Positions 9,004 through 17,835 are shown, numbered from the stretch's first letter. The stretch: DNA of 64,000 bases from Pirellulales bacterium (GCA_016936015.1 JAFGPV010000035.1:62001-126000), one strand, 5' to 3'. Numbers and translations are program-made. The notes: generated by a model not told the origin, from the letters alone.

Positions 9004-9633
9004 TTAGTACTGGAGATCGAAGCGCACCCCGCGGTATAATTCGTCGCTGTCTTCGGAGCTGTCCAGGCCGAGGACCGTTTGGGTGTTGTAGCGGGCGGGG
9101 ATGCTTTCGCCGGCCTTGGTGATCACCACGCGGTAGAAGCCCGGGCTGCAGCCGGCGAGTCCGTCCGGCCCCATCTTGCCGCTGGGAGAGACCGTCCCGC
9201 TGGGACTGGTCTTGCCGACCGCGGCCTCCATGTCTGCGCCGATGAATTTTTCGGGGACGAGCTTGACCTCGGCGCCCTCCAGAGGTTCGCCGTTGTGTGT
9301 GATGGTAATGCGCAGCAGCCGCCGCCCCGGTTCTTTGGTCTGCCAGCGTTTGACCCGTTCGGCGATCTCCTCGGCCGAGAGGGCCTTGTCGCCGTTCTTG
9401 TCGAGACGGGGCAAGGCCAGCTTCATGGCGGGCGCTTTCTCCAATTCCGCGGCGTCGAGCTTGCCGTCCTTGTTCTGATCGTACTGCTTCAGCGCCGCTT
9501 TGCCCGCTTCGGCGGGATCGACGGTCGGGGCGTAATTCAGCACGGGAGGTTCGGAGGAAGTACAACCGCCGAGGATCAACAAGCAGGAAACGGCCGTGAA
9601 GAATCCCAAAACCCAAATCGAGCGCAGTTTCAT
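9004..9633 (-). CDS. EF-hand lipoprotein
   Basis: 209 residues. N-terminal signal peptide with lipobox LILGGC. Two EF-hand loops follow: DQNKDGKLDAAEL (residues about 51-63) and DKNGDKALSAEEI (about 78-90), so calcium binding is likely. The C-terminal part is a small beta-rich domain (GRRLLRITITHNGEPLEGAE) of the kind seen in planctomycete carboxypeptidase-regulatory-like lipoproteins. It lies 75 bases after the DUF1559 gene on the same strand; a DUF1559 gene followed by such a lipoprotein gene is a recurrent planctomycete pair, which suggests a common role at the cell surface. Function not known. Confidence 0.82.
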   Translation of the reverse strand: MKLRSIWVLGFFTAVSCLLILGGCTSSEPPVLNYAPTVDPAEAGKAALKQYDQNKDGKLDAAELEKAPAMKLALPRLDKNGDKALSAEEIAERVKRWQTKEPGRRLLRITITHNGEPLEGAEVKLVPEKFIGADMEAAVGKTSPSGTVSPSGKMGPDGLAGCSPGFYRVVITKAGESIPARYNTQTVLGLDSSEDSDELYRGVRFDLQY

Positions 9634-9708
9634 ATTGGCACCTAAGTCAAATAGTGGCCATTCATCGCCCCACCGACACTGGGCCGGTGGAGGCGTTTTC
9701 AGTTCGAG

Positions 9709-10803
9709 TTACTCCAATACATCCTGGTCTACGAGTTTCTTATCGCCTCGATTGGCGAACCGGCGGTGCATGGTCTCGGATATTCCAAAGGAGATCATGT
9801 GGACGGAGCCGTCGCACATCACCACTTGGAATCCGGTGGCATGCGCGCTGCCGAACGTATAATACCCCCTGCCGTACCGGCCGAAGTTGGCGTCGCCTCT
9901 AGTGGGATCGCGCCGATCGCGCAACGGCGCGAGATAGTCCGCCGCCGGCTCGCCCATAATCGGCGGTTTTTCGGATTTAATGCTAAAAGCCGCAAAGCGG
10001 ATGATGTCGGAATCATCGCAGGCGAAGGGGCCTTCGTCGTCGCCCCAGGAGTTTCCCGCCTCGATGTAATCCAGGCCGATGTATTTTTCACCGATCAAGT
10101 ACGTATTGGCCAGTCCGTCTTTGATGTCCTTCCATTTGAACTGGCTGCCGGTCCAGATAATGCCGTTGAATTTCGTCAGATCATTAATATCCTTCAGAGA
10201 GGCATCTTTGTGCCAGAAACCAAGTCCATACCTCTCCCCCGCATTGAAGACGTAATCGGTGCGGCAACCCACGCTCAAGCTAGCGCAGAAAACTGGATTG
10301 CGGATGAAACCGTGGTTATCATCAATGGGATAATTCTTACAGGCGCGGCGCGAGGGGCAATAGAAAACGGAGACCGGCGTTTCCAGCCGCTGTTTATTCG
10401 TATTCTTGAGTTTGGCACTTGACTCGTCTCTCGGCCCCACTCCCTTTCCCAACTCGAACAACTGTTTTTGTTCCAGGAACGGGAGCAGGACGTAAAAGAC
10501 GCCGCCGGGCTGATTGGTCCCCAGTCCCCGGTCCGGATGCGGGGCGTAGCCCACCCCGTAACCGGCGCTGGGAAGGTGATTCTGGGAGGCATGATAATTT
10601 TGCACCGCCACGCCCAATTGTTTGAGGTGGTTGGTGCACTCGGTCCGGCGGGCGGCCTCGCGGGCCGCCTGGATCGCCGGCAGCAGCAGGGCGATCAAGA
10701 TCCCGATGATCGCGATCACCACCAACAACTCCACCAGGGTAAATCCCCGAGGGGCCTTGCCCTTTTTGGCCCGCATTTGCCGTGGGGTTTGAGGGACCAA
10801 CAT
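9709..10803 (-). CDS. DUF1559 prepilin-type protein
   Basis: 364 residues. Type IV-like prepilin cleavage/methylation motif [20 protein letters not shown] at residues about 20-40, followed by the standard [14 protein letters not shown]. The remainder is the DUF1559 (SBP_bac_10) domain with the diagnostic H-x9-DG near the C-terminus, seen as HATGFQVVMCDGSVH. A GGAGGAG ribosome binding site lies about eight bases before the ATG. These proteins are found in very large paralogous sets in Planctomycetes and are thought to be surface or pseudopilin-like proteins. Neighbours are a second DUF1559 paralogue upstream and an EF-hand lipoprotein downstream. Confidence 0.93.
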   Translation of the reverse strand: MLVPQTPRQMRAKKGKAPRGFTLVELLVVIAIIGILIALLLPAIQAAREAARRTECTNHLKQLGVAVQNYHASQNHLPSAGYGVGYAPHPDRGLGTNQPGGVFYVLLPFLEQKQLFELGKGVGPRDESSAKLKNTNKQRLETPVSVFYCPSRRACKNYPIDDNHGFIRNPVFCASLSVGCRTDYVFNAGERYGLGFWHKDASLKDINDLTKFNGIIWTGSQFKWKDIKDGLANTYLIGEKYIGLDYIEAGNSWGDDEGPFACDDSDIIRFAAFSIKSEKPPIMGEPAADYLAPLRDRRDPTRGDANFGRYGRGYYTFGSAHATGFQVVMCDGSVHMISFGISETMHRRFANRGDKKLVDQDVLE

Positions 10804-11150
10804 AACGAATTCTCCTCCTCGAATGAGTGAGATAATGAAAAAATATCAGGAATTATCCAACGGAAGCATCAAGGACCATGGAAAAGTACCGCTTCCGCAA
10901 TGGCCGAAAACAAGTCTGTGCCGGTATTTTCACGAAGCGAAGAGTCAAAAATAACTCACTTATCATATTCTACATGTTTTCTTGAATTGGGTAAACTGTT
11001 TGTATTAAAGATTTCTTTCGCCTCCGTTACCACCCGTTTTCCCAACGGCACAACAATCGTCGCAACATCTTATGGCGAAAGATATTTCGATTGTTTTCAA
11101 CCTCTTAAAAAAACCGTGACCGGTGTTCGCGGTCGCCGCAAAAACCAAGA
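10804..11150. other. Intergenic region between two DUF1559 genes
   Basis: 347 bases, more A/T-rich than the surroundings. It must hold the promoter of the gene at 9709-10803 and the 3' flank of the one at 11151-12248. No palindrome of the window's repeat families and no convincing ORF was found; the + strand ORF across it has no ribosome site and runs into the DUF1559 gene antisense. Confidence 0.6.
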
Positions 11151-12248
11151 TTATTCTAATTCATTAATGTCGGCGATCTGCTTGTCGCAACGGTTGCAGA
11201 GCCGGCGGTGGAGAGTCTCGCTGATGGTGTAGGCGAGAGGTTTGACGGAGCCGTCGCAAAAGGCCATGTTCATGCCCGAGGGATGGGCGCTGCCGAAACC
11301 AAAAGTGTTTTCCATCCCGGGACGATCGCGACGCGGGGGGAGATATACTCCCGTCTCTTCGGCGTACCGCATCAAGTCCCGATCGTCGGAGCAGTAAGGC
11401 CCTTGATCGTCGCCGCAGTCGTAACCCGTCTTGTAATGGTCGGGATTGGTGTACTTCTCGCCGAGCAGATACGTGGTCGAAAGTCCGTCTTTAAACTCTC
11501 TGATGCGAAAGCTGCTGTGGCTCCATAGAATTCCCGAGACAAACAGTTTCTTAGGATCCGCCGGATCCTTAACGTAAGGATCCGGCCAATGATAATTTTT
11601 GGCGTCTGCGAGGCTGCCGGGACCGGCCCCGATGTGGTAACCATCAACGCTCCGATGCTTTTCACCGCCGTTGGCCACGTAGTCTTGCCGCACTGAGGTA
11701 TCCAACGTTTCGCACATATAGGGAGTTTTGACGAAACCGATGCCTGAATGCATCGGGTAACTCTCCGCCGGGCGGCGGGTGGGACAATTGAAAATGCTTA
11801 ACGGAGTTTGCATGCGCAGCTTGTTAGCTTTGCGCAGTTTCGGATCGGCTGAGTTCATCGGCCCGACGCCCTTGCCCAAATCGAATAACTGTTTCTGCTC
11901 GCAGAAGGGGAGCAGCACGTAGAAGAAGCCGCCGGGTTGCCCGGGACCTAAGCCCCGATCCGGATGGGGCGACCAGCCCGCCCAGCCCCAGCCCGCCGAG
12001 GGAAAATGGCCCTGGGTGTCCACGTAATCGTGAACGGCGGTGGCCCATTGCTTGAGATGATTGGAGCACTGCGCCCGCCGGGCGGCCTCGCGGGCCGCCT
12101 GGATCGCCGGCAGCAACAGGGCAATCAGGATTCCGATGATCGCGATCACCACCAACAATTCCACCAGGGTGAATCCTCGCCGAGAGGCAGCACGGGGGCG
12201 GTTCTTCCGCGGCAGCGAGTCCAAAGAGATGGGACGGATCATGGGCAT
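11151..12248 (-). CDS. DUF1559 prepilin-type protein
   Basis: 365 residues, a clear paralogue of the protein at 9709-10803: same [20 protein letters not shown] prepilin motif, the [17 protein letters not shown] segment, a matching [13 protein letters not shown] loop, and a C-terminal H-x9-DG in [15 protein letters not shown]. The two share order of motifs over their length, pointing to local duplication. Expected to be processed by a prepilin peptidase and to sit at the cell surface; no pilus assembly genes are in the window. Confidence 0.93.
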   Translation of the reverse strand: MPMIRPISLDSLPRKNRPRAASRRGFTLVELLVVIAIIGILIALLLPAIQAAREAARRAQCSNHLKQWATAVHDYVDTQGHFPSAGWGWAGWSPHPDRGLGPGQPGGFFYVLLPFCEQKQLFDLGKGVGPMNSADPKLRKANKLRMQTPLSIFNCPTRRPAESYPMHSGIGFVKTPYMCETLDTSVRQDYVANGGEKHRSVDGYHIGAGPGSLADAKNYHWPDPYVKDPADPKKLFVSGILWSHSSFRIREFKDGLSTTYLLGEKYTNPDHYKTGYDCGDDQGPYCSDDRDLMRYAEETGVYLPPRRDRPGMENTFGFGSAHPSGMNMAFCDGSVKPLAYTISETLHRRLCNRCDKQIADINELE

Positions 12249-12668
12249 CCACCTTTCTGATTCAAGAAAAGCTCAACCGGCGAAAAGAAGCAACTTGATT
12301 TGTAGAAATGGATTTCCGACGAACTGTACGAACTCTTATCCTCCTTCGTATTATTATAAAACCAAATAAATGCATAGCAAGTTTATAGCCGGGGATCAAA
12401 GAGAGAAGGCTGTTGCAAAGATTCCCCAGGAGGCCGTCAACGCCCTCCTTTCAGATCACTCACTCATGCCACGCTGGTAGTGAGAGTTCTAAAGGATTGC
12501 GATGCGGCCGTTAAGCGGCCGTTCAAAAACAACTTCGTGTTTTATCGGTTGCAATCGCCCTCACCCCCTGCCCCTCTCCCAAAGGGAGAGGGGATTGATT
12601 ATTGGCCGCTAAGGACCAAAAACGCGGGGATCGTATCCGTCGCTGTCCGGCCGTTATTTCCCGAGCCG
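12249..12668. other. Intergenic region upstream of DUF1559 gene, downstream of trpA
   Basis: 420 bases. The first 180 or so (12249-12430) are A/T-rich and probably hold the promoter of the DUF1559 gene at 11151-12248. The later part contains a palindrome of family R3 (12556-12593), which could terminate the trpA transcript on the minus strand. No gene recognised. Confidence 0.6.
12556..12593. repeat. R3 palindrome (ccctctccc...gggagaggg)
   Basis: Single copy reading ccctcaccccctgcccctct then cccaaagggagagggg. The same element is translated inside NuoG (14434-14477), inside the Bat operon (45187-45227, 45272-45309) and inside BatC (48850-48982). Here it is intergenic. Confidence 0.8.
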
Positions 12669-13490
12669 TTACTCGAGAGCCGCACGCAACGACGCGACGA
12701 ACCGGCCGATTTCGTCGAGCACCTGCCGCCGAGGTTTGACGGCCGCCTCGGCCATGCGGCGGACAATCGCAGAGCCGACGATCAGGCCGTCGGCCACCGG
12801 GGCCAGCATCCGCACGTGCTCGGGGCGGCTGATGCCGAATCCGATGCACACCGGCAACGGGGTCTGCTGCCGGAGCCAGGCGACGTCGTCGAGAATCTGC
12901 GGCGGCAGCGACTCCCGCTCGCCGGTAATCCCGGTGATCGAGACGTAATAGATAAAGCCCGTCGTCTGTTCGGCGATGCGTTTCGCCCGGTCCCGGGGGG
13001 TGGTGGGCGTGATGAGCTGGATCAACGAGAAGTCCGCCTTGCGGCAGATCGCGGCCAGCGGGGCGGCCTCTTCGACGGGCAAGTCGGGCACAATCGCTCC
13101 CGCCGCCCCCGCCGCCTGCGCGTCGGCAACGTACTTTTCCAATCCGTGCCGATAGACAACGGCATAGCTGGCCATGGTGACGATCGGCGGCGCTGGTAGG
13201 ACAGGTTGGCAACCTGTCCCACCGGTAATTTTCCCGATCCGCTCCAGAATGTCGGCCAGCTTGATCTTCTTCTCCAGGGCCCGGTTGTAGGAGGCCTGGA
13301 TCACCGGCCCGTCGGCGATCGGATCGCTGTAGGGGATGCCCAGTTCAAAGAGATCGCATCCGCGGCCGGCCAGTTCGCCGATCACCGCCTCGGTAAAATC
13401 CAGGTCCGGATCCCCCGCCGTAATAAACGGCATGAAGGCTTTTTTCCCGGCGGTCCGCAGTCGTTGAAAAAGCAGGTCGATAGAGGACAT
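12669..13490 (-). CDS. trpA: Tryptophan synthase alpha subunit with in-frame repeat insertion
   Basis: 273 residues from ATG 13490. Catalytic Glu in CDLFELGIPYSDP and Asp in the adjacent SDPIADGPVIQ are present, with the phosphate-binding VGSAIVRRMA near the C-terminus. The enzyme cleaves indole-3-glycerol phosphate to indole for the beta subunit. The longer frame to 13562 is rejected because its extra residues come from a 7-bp repeat array. Residues 90-99 (G-G-T-G-C-Q-P-V-L-P) are encoded by a 29-bp palindrome inserted just before the PIVTMASY strand, where TrpA proteins normally continue directly. trpB is not adjacent; the gene follows nuoG on the same strand. Confidence 0.95.
   Translation of the reverse strand: MSSIDLLFQRLRTAGKKAFMPFITAGDPDLDFTEAVIGELAGRGCDLFELGIPYSDPIADGPVIQASYNRALEKKIKLADILERIGKITGGTGCQPVLPAPPIVTMASYAVVYRHGLEKYVADAQAAGAAGAIVPDLPVEEAAPLAAICRKADFSLIQLITPTTPRDRAKRIAEQTTGFIYYVSITGITGERESLPPQILDDVAWLRQQTPLPVCIGFGISRPEHVRMLAPVADGLIVGSAIVRRMAEAAVKPRRQVLDEIGRFVASLRAALE
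13195..13223. repeat. R2 palindrome inside trpA
   Basis: Near-perfect 29-bp inverted repeat: on the coding strand ggtgggacaggttgccaacc followed by tgtcctacc. It is translated as part of TrpA. The ends carry GTAG/GTGG, as in REP-type elements. Confidence 0.9.
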
Positions 13491-13520
13491 GGGGTAGTGG
13501 TCGGTGGTCAGTAGGTTGTT

Positions 13521-13560
13521 CAATTTGCAATTTGCAATGACCAATTTGCATTTTGCAATC
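13521..13560. repeat. 7-bp periodic array (caatttg type)
   Basis: Reads caatttg caatttg caatgac and then caatttg cattttg caatc, a degenerate heptanucleotide array between trpA and nuoG. It belongs to the same unit type as the arrays at 15376, 44206, 47583 and 51735. Confidence 0.85.
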
Positions 13561-13571
13561 AATCTTCTCCC

Positions 13572-15353
13572 CTAGGCCGTCAATCCCTGCATTTCGCCCC
13601 CTTCGGCCAGCAGGTTCGACTTCAGGTCGATCCCCGTCTCCGGCACGGGACCGATCGCCGCCGAGAAGTAGATGATTTCCCGGGCGATCTCGTCGAGGAC
13701 CTTTCGGGCCTGGAACATCCCCTTCCGGCCCAGCAGTTCCCAGTATAACGAGGCCTCGGTCCTCACGCCCAGGGGCGGCCGGACGGCGGCCGGCACAATC
13801 TGCAACTGGTCGGCGTGGTTGACGTAGGAGCCTTCCCGCTCGGCCCAGGCGGCGCCGGGCAGTTGATACGTCGCCCGCTCGGTCAGCGGCGAAGGAAAGA
13901 GATCCTGTACCACCAACAGCCGGAGCCGATGGAATTGCTCCGCCTCGGCCGGGTCGATCCAGTCGGTTTTATAGCCGCCTGCGACCCAGAGACCCTCGAT
14001 CTCCCCCGCCGCGACGGCCGACAGAACGTCCTCGTAAGAAATCCATTTTTGCATGAAATACGCGGCCACTTTACCCACGCCGCGGCGGTTCGGGCACTTT
14101 TCCGCCCGGACCGTGAATCCCTGCGGAAACCGCTCGTCGTCGCCCCACCGGGGGATTTTTCCCAAGGCCACCACGGCGTTTTCGTCCACCGAACGGATGA
14201 ACGTGGCCAGCAGATAGGCCTCCTCGACCGTTAAAAACGGTGAAAGCAGCACCCCCAGTCGGCCGGCCTCCCGCAGCCGCTCGGGCAATTCCTTGACGAG
14301 TTGCGACCACTCCACATCAGTCCAACGGGTAGTATCTTGGGTGCCACGGTTGGCTTGCCCAACCGTGTTCTCTGCACTGCTGGGCAAGCCGGGCACCGAC
14401 CGAAGGTTGGTCGCGGCACCCGGCGAGCCGCTTGCCCTCACCCCCTGCCCCTCTCCCGAATCGGGAGAGGGGAGAGAGGTCCCGCGCCGCAGCGGCCGCG
14501 TCAGCCGCCGGGGATCATGGACGTGGTGATAGCCGTACCGCCCCTCGTTGCACATCCACCACTGGTTGACAGCCGGATTATCCCGCGGGCGGAGCCGATA
14601 AATGCGGTCCTGGTTCTCGTCGATCCAGATCGAACAGCCCGTCGAGCAGCCGGTGCAGACGCCCGGATGACTCTGCATGTACCACACCCGCTGCTGATAT
14701 AAAAAATCCTTGTCGGCCAGCGCCCCGACCGGGCAGAGATCGACCACGTTGCCGGAAAGGTTGTTCCGCAGCGGATGCCCGGCCACGACGTCGATTTCCT
14801 CGTGCGCCCCCCGGTTGACGACCATCAGCTCCTTCGTGCCGCTGATCTCCCGGGTGAACCGCACGCAGCGGGTGCAGAGGATGCAGCGATCGACGAACAG
14901 CGTCACGTCGCCCAAGTCGCGCCGCCGGCTGGTGAACGGCTTGACGTCGGCCCGGCGTTCCTTCTGCCCATACTGAAAGTAATAATCTTGTAACAGACAC
15001 TCGCCGGCCTTGTCGCAGATCGGGCAGTCGATCGGATGCCGCAGCAGCAGGCCCTCCTCGACCATCGCCTGGGCCTGCCGGACCTTCTCGCTTTGGGTGA
15101 CGATCACCGTCCCCTCGACGGCCGGCGTGTTGCAGCCGGGGACCAGCTTCGGCTGCATTGTGATCTTCCCCGTCTTCGGATCGCGCGTGCCGACCTCGAC
15201 CAGGCACATCCGGCAGTTGCCCGCCACGCTCAGTCCGGGATGATAACAGTAATGCGGGATCTCCACGCCCGCCCGCTCCGCCGCCTGGATGCAGTTCAGC
15301 CGCGGACGTTCGGGAATTTGGATTTCTTTTCCGTTGACGATGACGGTCGGCAT
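13572..15353 (-). CDS. nuoG: NADH-quinone oxidoreductase subunit G (iron-sulfur), with two in-frame repeat insertions
   Basis: 593 residues. N-terminal 2Fe-2S ferredoxin domain with YCYHPGLSVAGNCRMCLVEV and PGCNTPA cysteines; His-Cys cluster segment DCPICDKAGECLLQD; 4Fe-4S ligands CILCTRCVRFTRE and DLCPVGAL; a further CTGCSTGC cluster site; then a shortened molybdopterin-oxidoreductase-like domain. It carries electrons in the peripheral arm of complex I. Residues about 293-307 and 310-338 come from repeat elements R3 and R4 inserted back to back between DPRRLTRPLRRG and WTDVEWSQLV, in the linker that enters the molybdopterin-like domain. The gene is separated from nuoF by marC and a lipoprotein gene. 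Confidence 0.93.
   Translation of the reverse strand: MPTVIVNGKEIQIPERPRLNCIQAAERAGVEIPHYCYHPGLSVAGNCRMCLVEVGTRDPKTGKITMQPKLVPGCNTPAVEGTVIVTQSEKVRQAQAMVEEGLLLRHPIDCPICDKAGECLLQDYYFQYGQKERRADVKPFTSRRRDLGDVTLFVDRCILCTRCVRFTREISGTKELMVVNRGAHEEIDVVAGHPLRNNLSGNVVDLCPVGALADKDFLYQQRVWYMQSHPGVCTGCSTGCSIWIDENQDRIYRLRPRDNPAVNQWWMCNEGRYGYHHVHDPRRLTRPLRRGTSLPSPDSGEGQGVRASGSPGAATNLRSVPGLPSSAENTVGQANRGTQDTTRWTDVEWSQLVKELPERLREAGRLGVLLSPFLTVEEAYLLATFIRSVDENAVVALGKIPRWGDDERFPQGFTVRAEKCPNRRGVGKVAAYFMQKWISYEDVLSAVAAGEIEGLWVAGGYKTDWIDPAEAEQFHRLRLLVVQDLFPSPLTERATYQLPGAAWAEREGSYVNHADQLQIVPAAVRPPLGVRTEASLYWELLGRKGMFQARKVLDEIAREIIYFSAAIGPVPETGIDLKSNLLAEGGEMQGLTA
14339..14422. repeat. R4 repeat inside nuoG
   Basis: Compound inverted repeat with ggtgccacggttggcttgcc at one end and its complement-like cgcggcaccc at the other, enclosing gggcaagccgggcaccgacc. 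Translated as part of NuoG (about residues 310-338). No second copy is seen in the window. Confidence 0.7.
14434..14477. repeat. R3 palindrome inside nuoG
   Basis: Core cccctctcccgaatcgggag plus flanking ccctcaccccctg. Translated in NuoG as S-L-P-S-P-D-S-G-E-G-Q-G-V-R-A. See 12556-12593 for the intergenic version. Confidence 0.85.
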
Positions 15354-15375
15354 GAGCGGCTTAGTGCAAATGGGT

Positions 15376-15400
15376 CATTGCAAATTTCAAATTGCAAATC
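15376..15400. repeat. 7-bp periodic array (caaattt/caaattg)
   Basis: Short array cattgcaaatttcaaattgc followed by aaatc between marC and nuoG, ending a few bases before the marC stop codon. Confidence 0.8.
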
Positions 15401-15407
15401 GAACGAC

Positions 15408-16004
15408 TTATTTTACCGTCAGAAAGCTTTTCACTCCATCCAGGAGCATCTGCACGGCGATGACGGTCAGGATCATGCCCATCAGGCGTTCGCAGGCGGC
15501 CAGTCCCCGAGGACCGAGCAGCCGGCTGAGCGGGGCAGCGAGCATCAGGATCAGCGCCGTGGGGGCCCAGGCCATCAACAGGATCACGGCGAAAAACCAG
15601 GTCCGCTCCGGATGCTGCGAGACGAGGACCATCAAGATGGCCATGCACGACGGCCCGGCCACAAGGGGCGTCGCCAAGGGAACGATGAACGGCTCCTCTT
15701 CGAGGGGCTGTTCCGCCGCGTTGGAGTGTTTTGAGCGGGGGAAGATCATCCCCACCGAAATCAGAAACAGCAGCACCCCGCCGGAAATTTGCAACGCCTC
15801 GGTGTGGATTTGAAGGATCCCGGTCAGCGTGGTGCCGAAGAATAAAAACAGCAGGAGGATCACCAGAGCAAAGACACTCTCCCGGACCACAACCCGCAAC
15901 CGGCGGCGGTCGTCCACGCCGCGCAGGCAACCCAAAAACACCGGCACGTTGCCCAGCGGGTCCATTACCAAAAACAGCGTTAAGCCCAGCGAGATGCCTT
16001 CCAT
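15408..16004 (-). CDS. MarC family (UPF0056) inner-membrane protein
   Basis: 198 residues, six predicted membrane helices. The family signature LFLVMDPLGNVPVFLGCL is at the N-terminus and ATPLVAGPSCMAILMVLV in the middle, the two halves of the MarC fold. Function of MarC proteins is not established; early links to antibiotic resistance were withdrawn. It sits between nuoG and a lipoprotein gene, all on the minus strand, and is not normally a complex I operon member, so it probably arrived with other insertions in this operon. Confidence 0.92.
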   Translation of the reverse strand: MEGISLGLTLFLVMDPLGNVPVFLGCLRGVDDRRRLRVVVRESVFALVILLLFLFFGTTLTGILQIHTEALQISGGVLLFLISVGMIFPRSKHSNAAEQPLEEEPFIVPLATPLVAGPSCMAILMVLVSQHPERTWFFAVILLMAWAPTALILMLAAPLSRLLGPRGLAACERLMGMILTVIAVQMLLDGVKSFLTVK

Positions 16005-16079
16005 CGTTCAGTCCTCGTTCCGAAATGGGGGCTTCGGAATAAGTGCGTATGTTTTCTCCTTCGGACCTCGTACTCGCCG

Positions 16080-16116
16080 GCCGGGGCCGAGGACGGCCCG
16101 GCTCACTGACAACTGC
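16080..16116. repeat. 37-bp direct repeat R11, copy 1
   Basis: Starts gccggggccgaggacggccc and ends cactgacaactgc. An identical copy in the same orientation is at 17799-17835. The two flank the lipoprotein gene at 16162-17694. A diverged third copy is at 53929-53954. Confidence 0.9.
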
Positions 16117-16161
16117 TTGCGTTTTTTTATTTCTCGATTGCGTCGGGAAAAACGAAAGATT

Positions 16162-17694
16162 TTAGCGTTTTTCACCCATCTTACAGATAATATCACCGGG
16201 TTGATCGAATCCTGGACAATCCATCTGGGCGCGGTTGTCTACGCGATCGTAACCGACGGAATAGACTACGGGATTTCCGGTCACTTGCTCCACTCCGTAA
16301 CACAGGGCGCGACCGTTGAAGGGGTCGAGGGGGACTTCTTTCATGCCCGCTTCTTTGACCGCCTCGGCCAGTTGCAAGGGTGCTTTTCCGTGGACCAGCA
16401 TGTAACGCCGGGCGGCAATCAGGGATTGCATACCTGCGAATTCTGCTTTCAGCCGGGCCTGAGTCCTTAACAAACCGGGATCGGGACTGACAAGAAACGT
16501 TGCGGTTATAAGTGCTCCTTCCGCCCGCAGCTTGGGAATCTCCACTTTTTCAAATTGGTCCGGCGTCAATTGATAATAGGGTTGATTGATCATCGAAGCA
16601 AGTGTTAGGGACGCCCTCTTCAGCGCAAGAATTTCGGTCTGGTAGTTGATATCGCGTAGCTGTTCGACTTGAAGGGACAATCTTCCTTCACTGAAGTTAT
16701 TGAAGTCTTCGACGAATTGTTCTTTCCGAAGCCGCCCCGTTCTCAGGTCCTCCAGGAGATTCCGACATGCGATGTACTCCATGCGCAGACCTTCCAACGC
16801 AAACGGCCGGCTTGCTTGCTGATGCTCGGCCAGCAACGCCAACAGCCGGTCGCAATCTTTGGGAGTTAGCCCCGGTTGCGTGAGCGTGAAATCAGCAATT
16901 CCCAGAAGAACCATGCGTTCCATCGACACGGAGACCAGTTGGCACACCGCACACCCCCGGGGACGGAGATCGCGAACAAATCGGAGCGTTCGGTTGATCG
17001 CTTGTTCAGCTTCCGGGAAATCGTCCCTGGCATTTGCGTGGAAAAGTTGTATCACTCCCAGACGGGCAAATTCTCTCGCCGCTTGGGCGTGTAGCAAGAG
17101 GGTGTCCATTCCCAGCCCCGTGATGAAAACACACTGTTTCTTCTTCTGCGCCTGATCGAGTTTTTCCAGCGCCGGCCGTGCTTTCGCCAAAACGCGCTCG
17201 ACCTCGATCAAGGATATCCGACCGGCCTTGAGGGCATCCGTGTCTGAAATACGATAGATTTCCTCCTGCAAGGCCCTGACTTGCGGGAGTTTCGCCTGCC
17301 ATCGGGCCGGAGGATAGACGAATTCCATTATTGGAGAGACCTCCGCCAAAGCGGCAAAATACAGCGGAGCGGCGTTATCCGGCGGGGCCTTGCGGTCCTC
17401 AAAACATTTCTTCACCGAAAACGGTTCTTCCTGCTCGTTGCCGGCCCAGGAAGGCGCTTCCAAGGCCGGTTTCGGCAAGGTTTGCGGCAGCGAATCGGGC
17501 GACAACGCGGAGCCGGAAGGAAATGAACCCGGCGGGGGCGGTAGCGATGAGGCGTTCGGAGAAGCAGTGGACTCCTCCTGAGGCACGTCGGACGGCGCAG
17601 TCGAATCGCCGGAACATCCCCCAAAAAGAATGACTCCCGAAAACGAGAAACATACAAGTAGCCAGCAATTCCTTGTAAAAATGTCTCTTGCCAT
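16162..17694 (-). CDS. Large lipoprotein of unknown function
   Basis: 510 residues from the ATG at 17694 (an upstream in-frame start at 17709 adds five residues). Signal peptide with lipobox VILFGGCSG, then a Pro/Ser-rich low-complexity linker, then a mostly helical body rich in Leu, Glu and Gln, without any domain I recognise. The C-terminus, with VYSVGYDRVDNRA, resembles the ending of many planctomycete exported proteins that share the 'YSVG.DG.D' tail. The gene and its promoter occupy a 1.7 kb segment between two identical 37-bp direct repeats, splitting nuoF from marC-nuoG. Probably inserted there; function unknown. Confidence 0.75.
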   Translation of the reverse strand: MARDIFTRNCWLLVCFSFSGVILFGGCSGDSTAPSDVPQEESTASPNASSLPPPPGSFPSGSALSPDSLPQTLPKPALEAPSWAGNEQEEPFSVKKCFEDRKAPPDNAAPLYFAALAEVSPIMEFVYPPARWQAKLPQVRALQEEIYRISDTDALKAGRISLIEVERVLAKARPALEKLDQAQKKKQCVFITGLGMDTLLLHAQAAREFARLGVIQLFHANARDDFPEAEQAINRTLRFVRDLRPRGCAVCQLVSVSMERMVLLGIADFTLTQPGLTPKDCDRLLALLAEHQQASRPFALEGLRMEYIACRNLLEDLRTGRLRKEQFVEDFNNFSEGRLSLQVEQLRDINYQTEILALKRASLTLASMINQPYYQLTPDQFEKVEIPKLRAEGALITATFLVSPDPGLLRTQARLKAEFAGMQSLIAARRYMLVHGKAPLQLAEAVKEAGMKEVPLDPFNGRALCYGVEQVTGNPVVYSVGYDRVDNRAQMDCPGFDQPGDIICKMGEKR

Positions 17695-17798
17695 AATCAC
17701 TCCCCCCAAGATCTTTCAGGATCAATATTCACCACCTGCGCGACATAGCGGGATCACGTCCCGTTAACGATGCACTTCTTCGTCCCCTATGCTCATTA

Positions 17799-17835
17799 GC
17801 CGGGGCCGAGGACGGCCCGGCTCACTGACAACTGC
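17799..17835. repeat. 37-bp direct repeat R11, copy 2, overlapping nuoF stop
   Basis: Identical to 16080-16116. The stop codon of nuoF (17822-17824) lies inside it. Immediately beyond, accgtccactgtccactgtc shows a 7-bp period and encodes the last residues of NuoF. Confidence 0.9.

Noticed and set aside
10900-11232. 110-residue ORF on the + strand
   Set aside because: No ribosome site, composition unlike neighbours, and its end runs antisense through the DUF1559 gene.
13491-13562. N-terminal extension of TrpA
   Set aside because: Its residues are translation of a 7-bp array; the internal ATG at 13490 gives the normal TrpA start.
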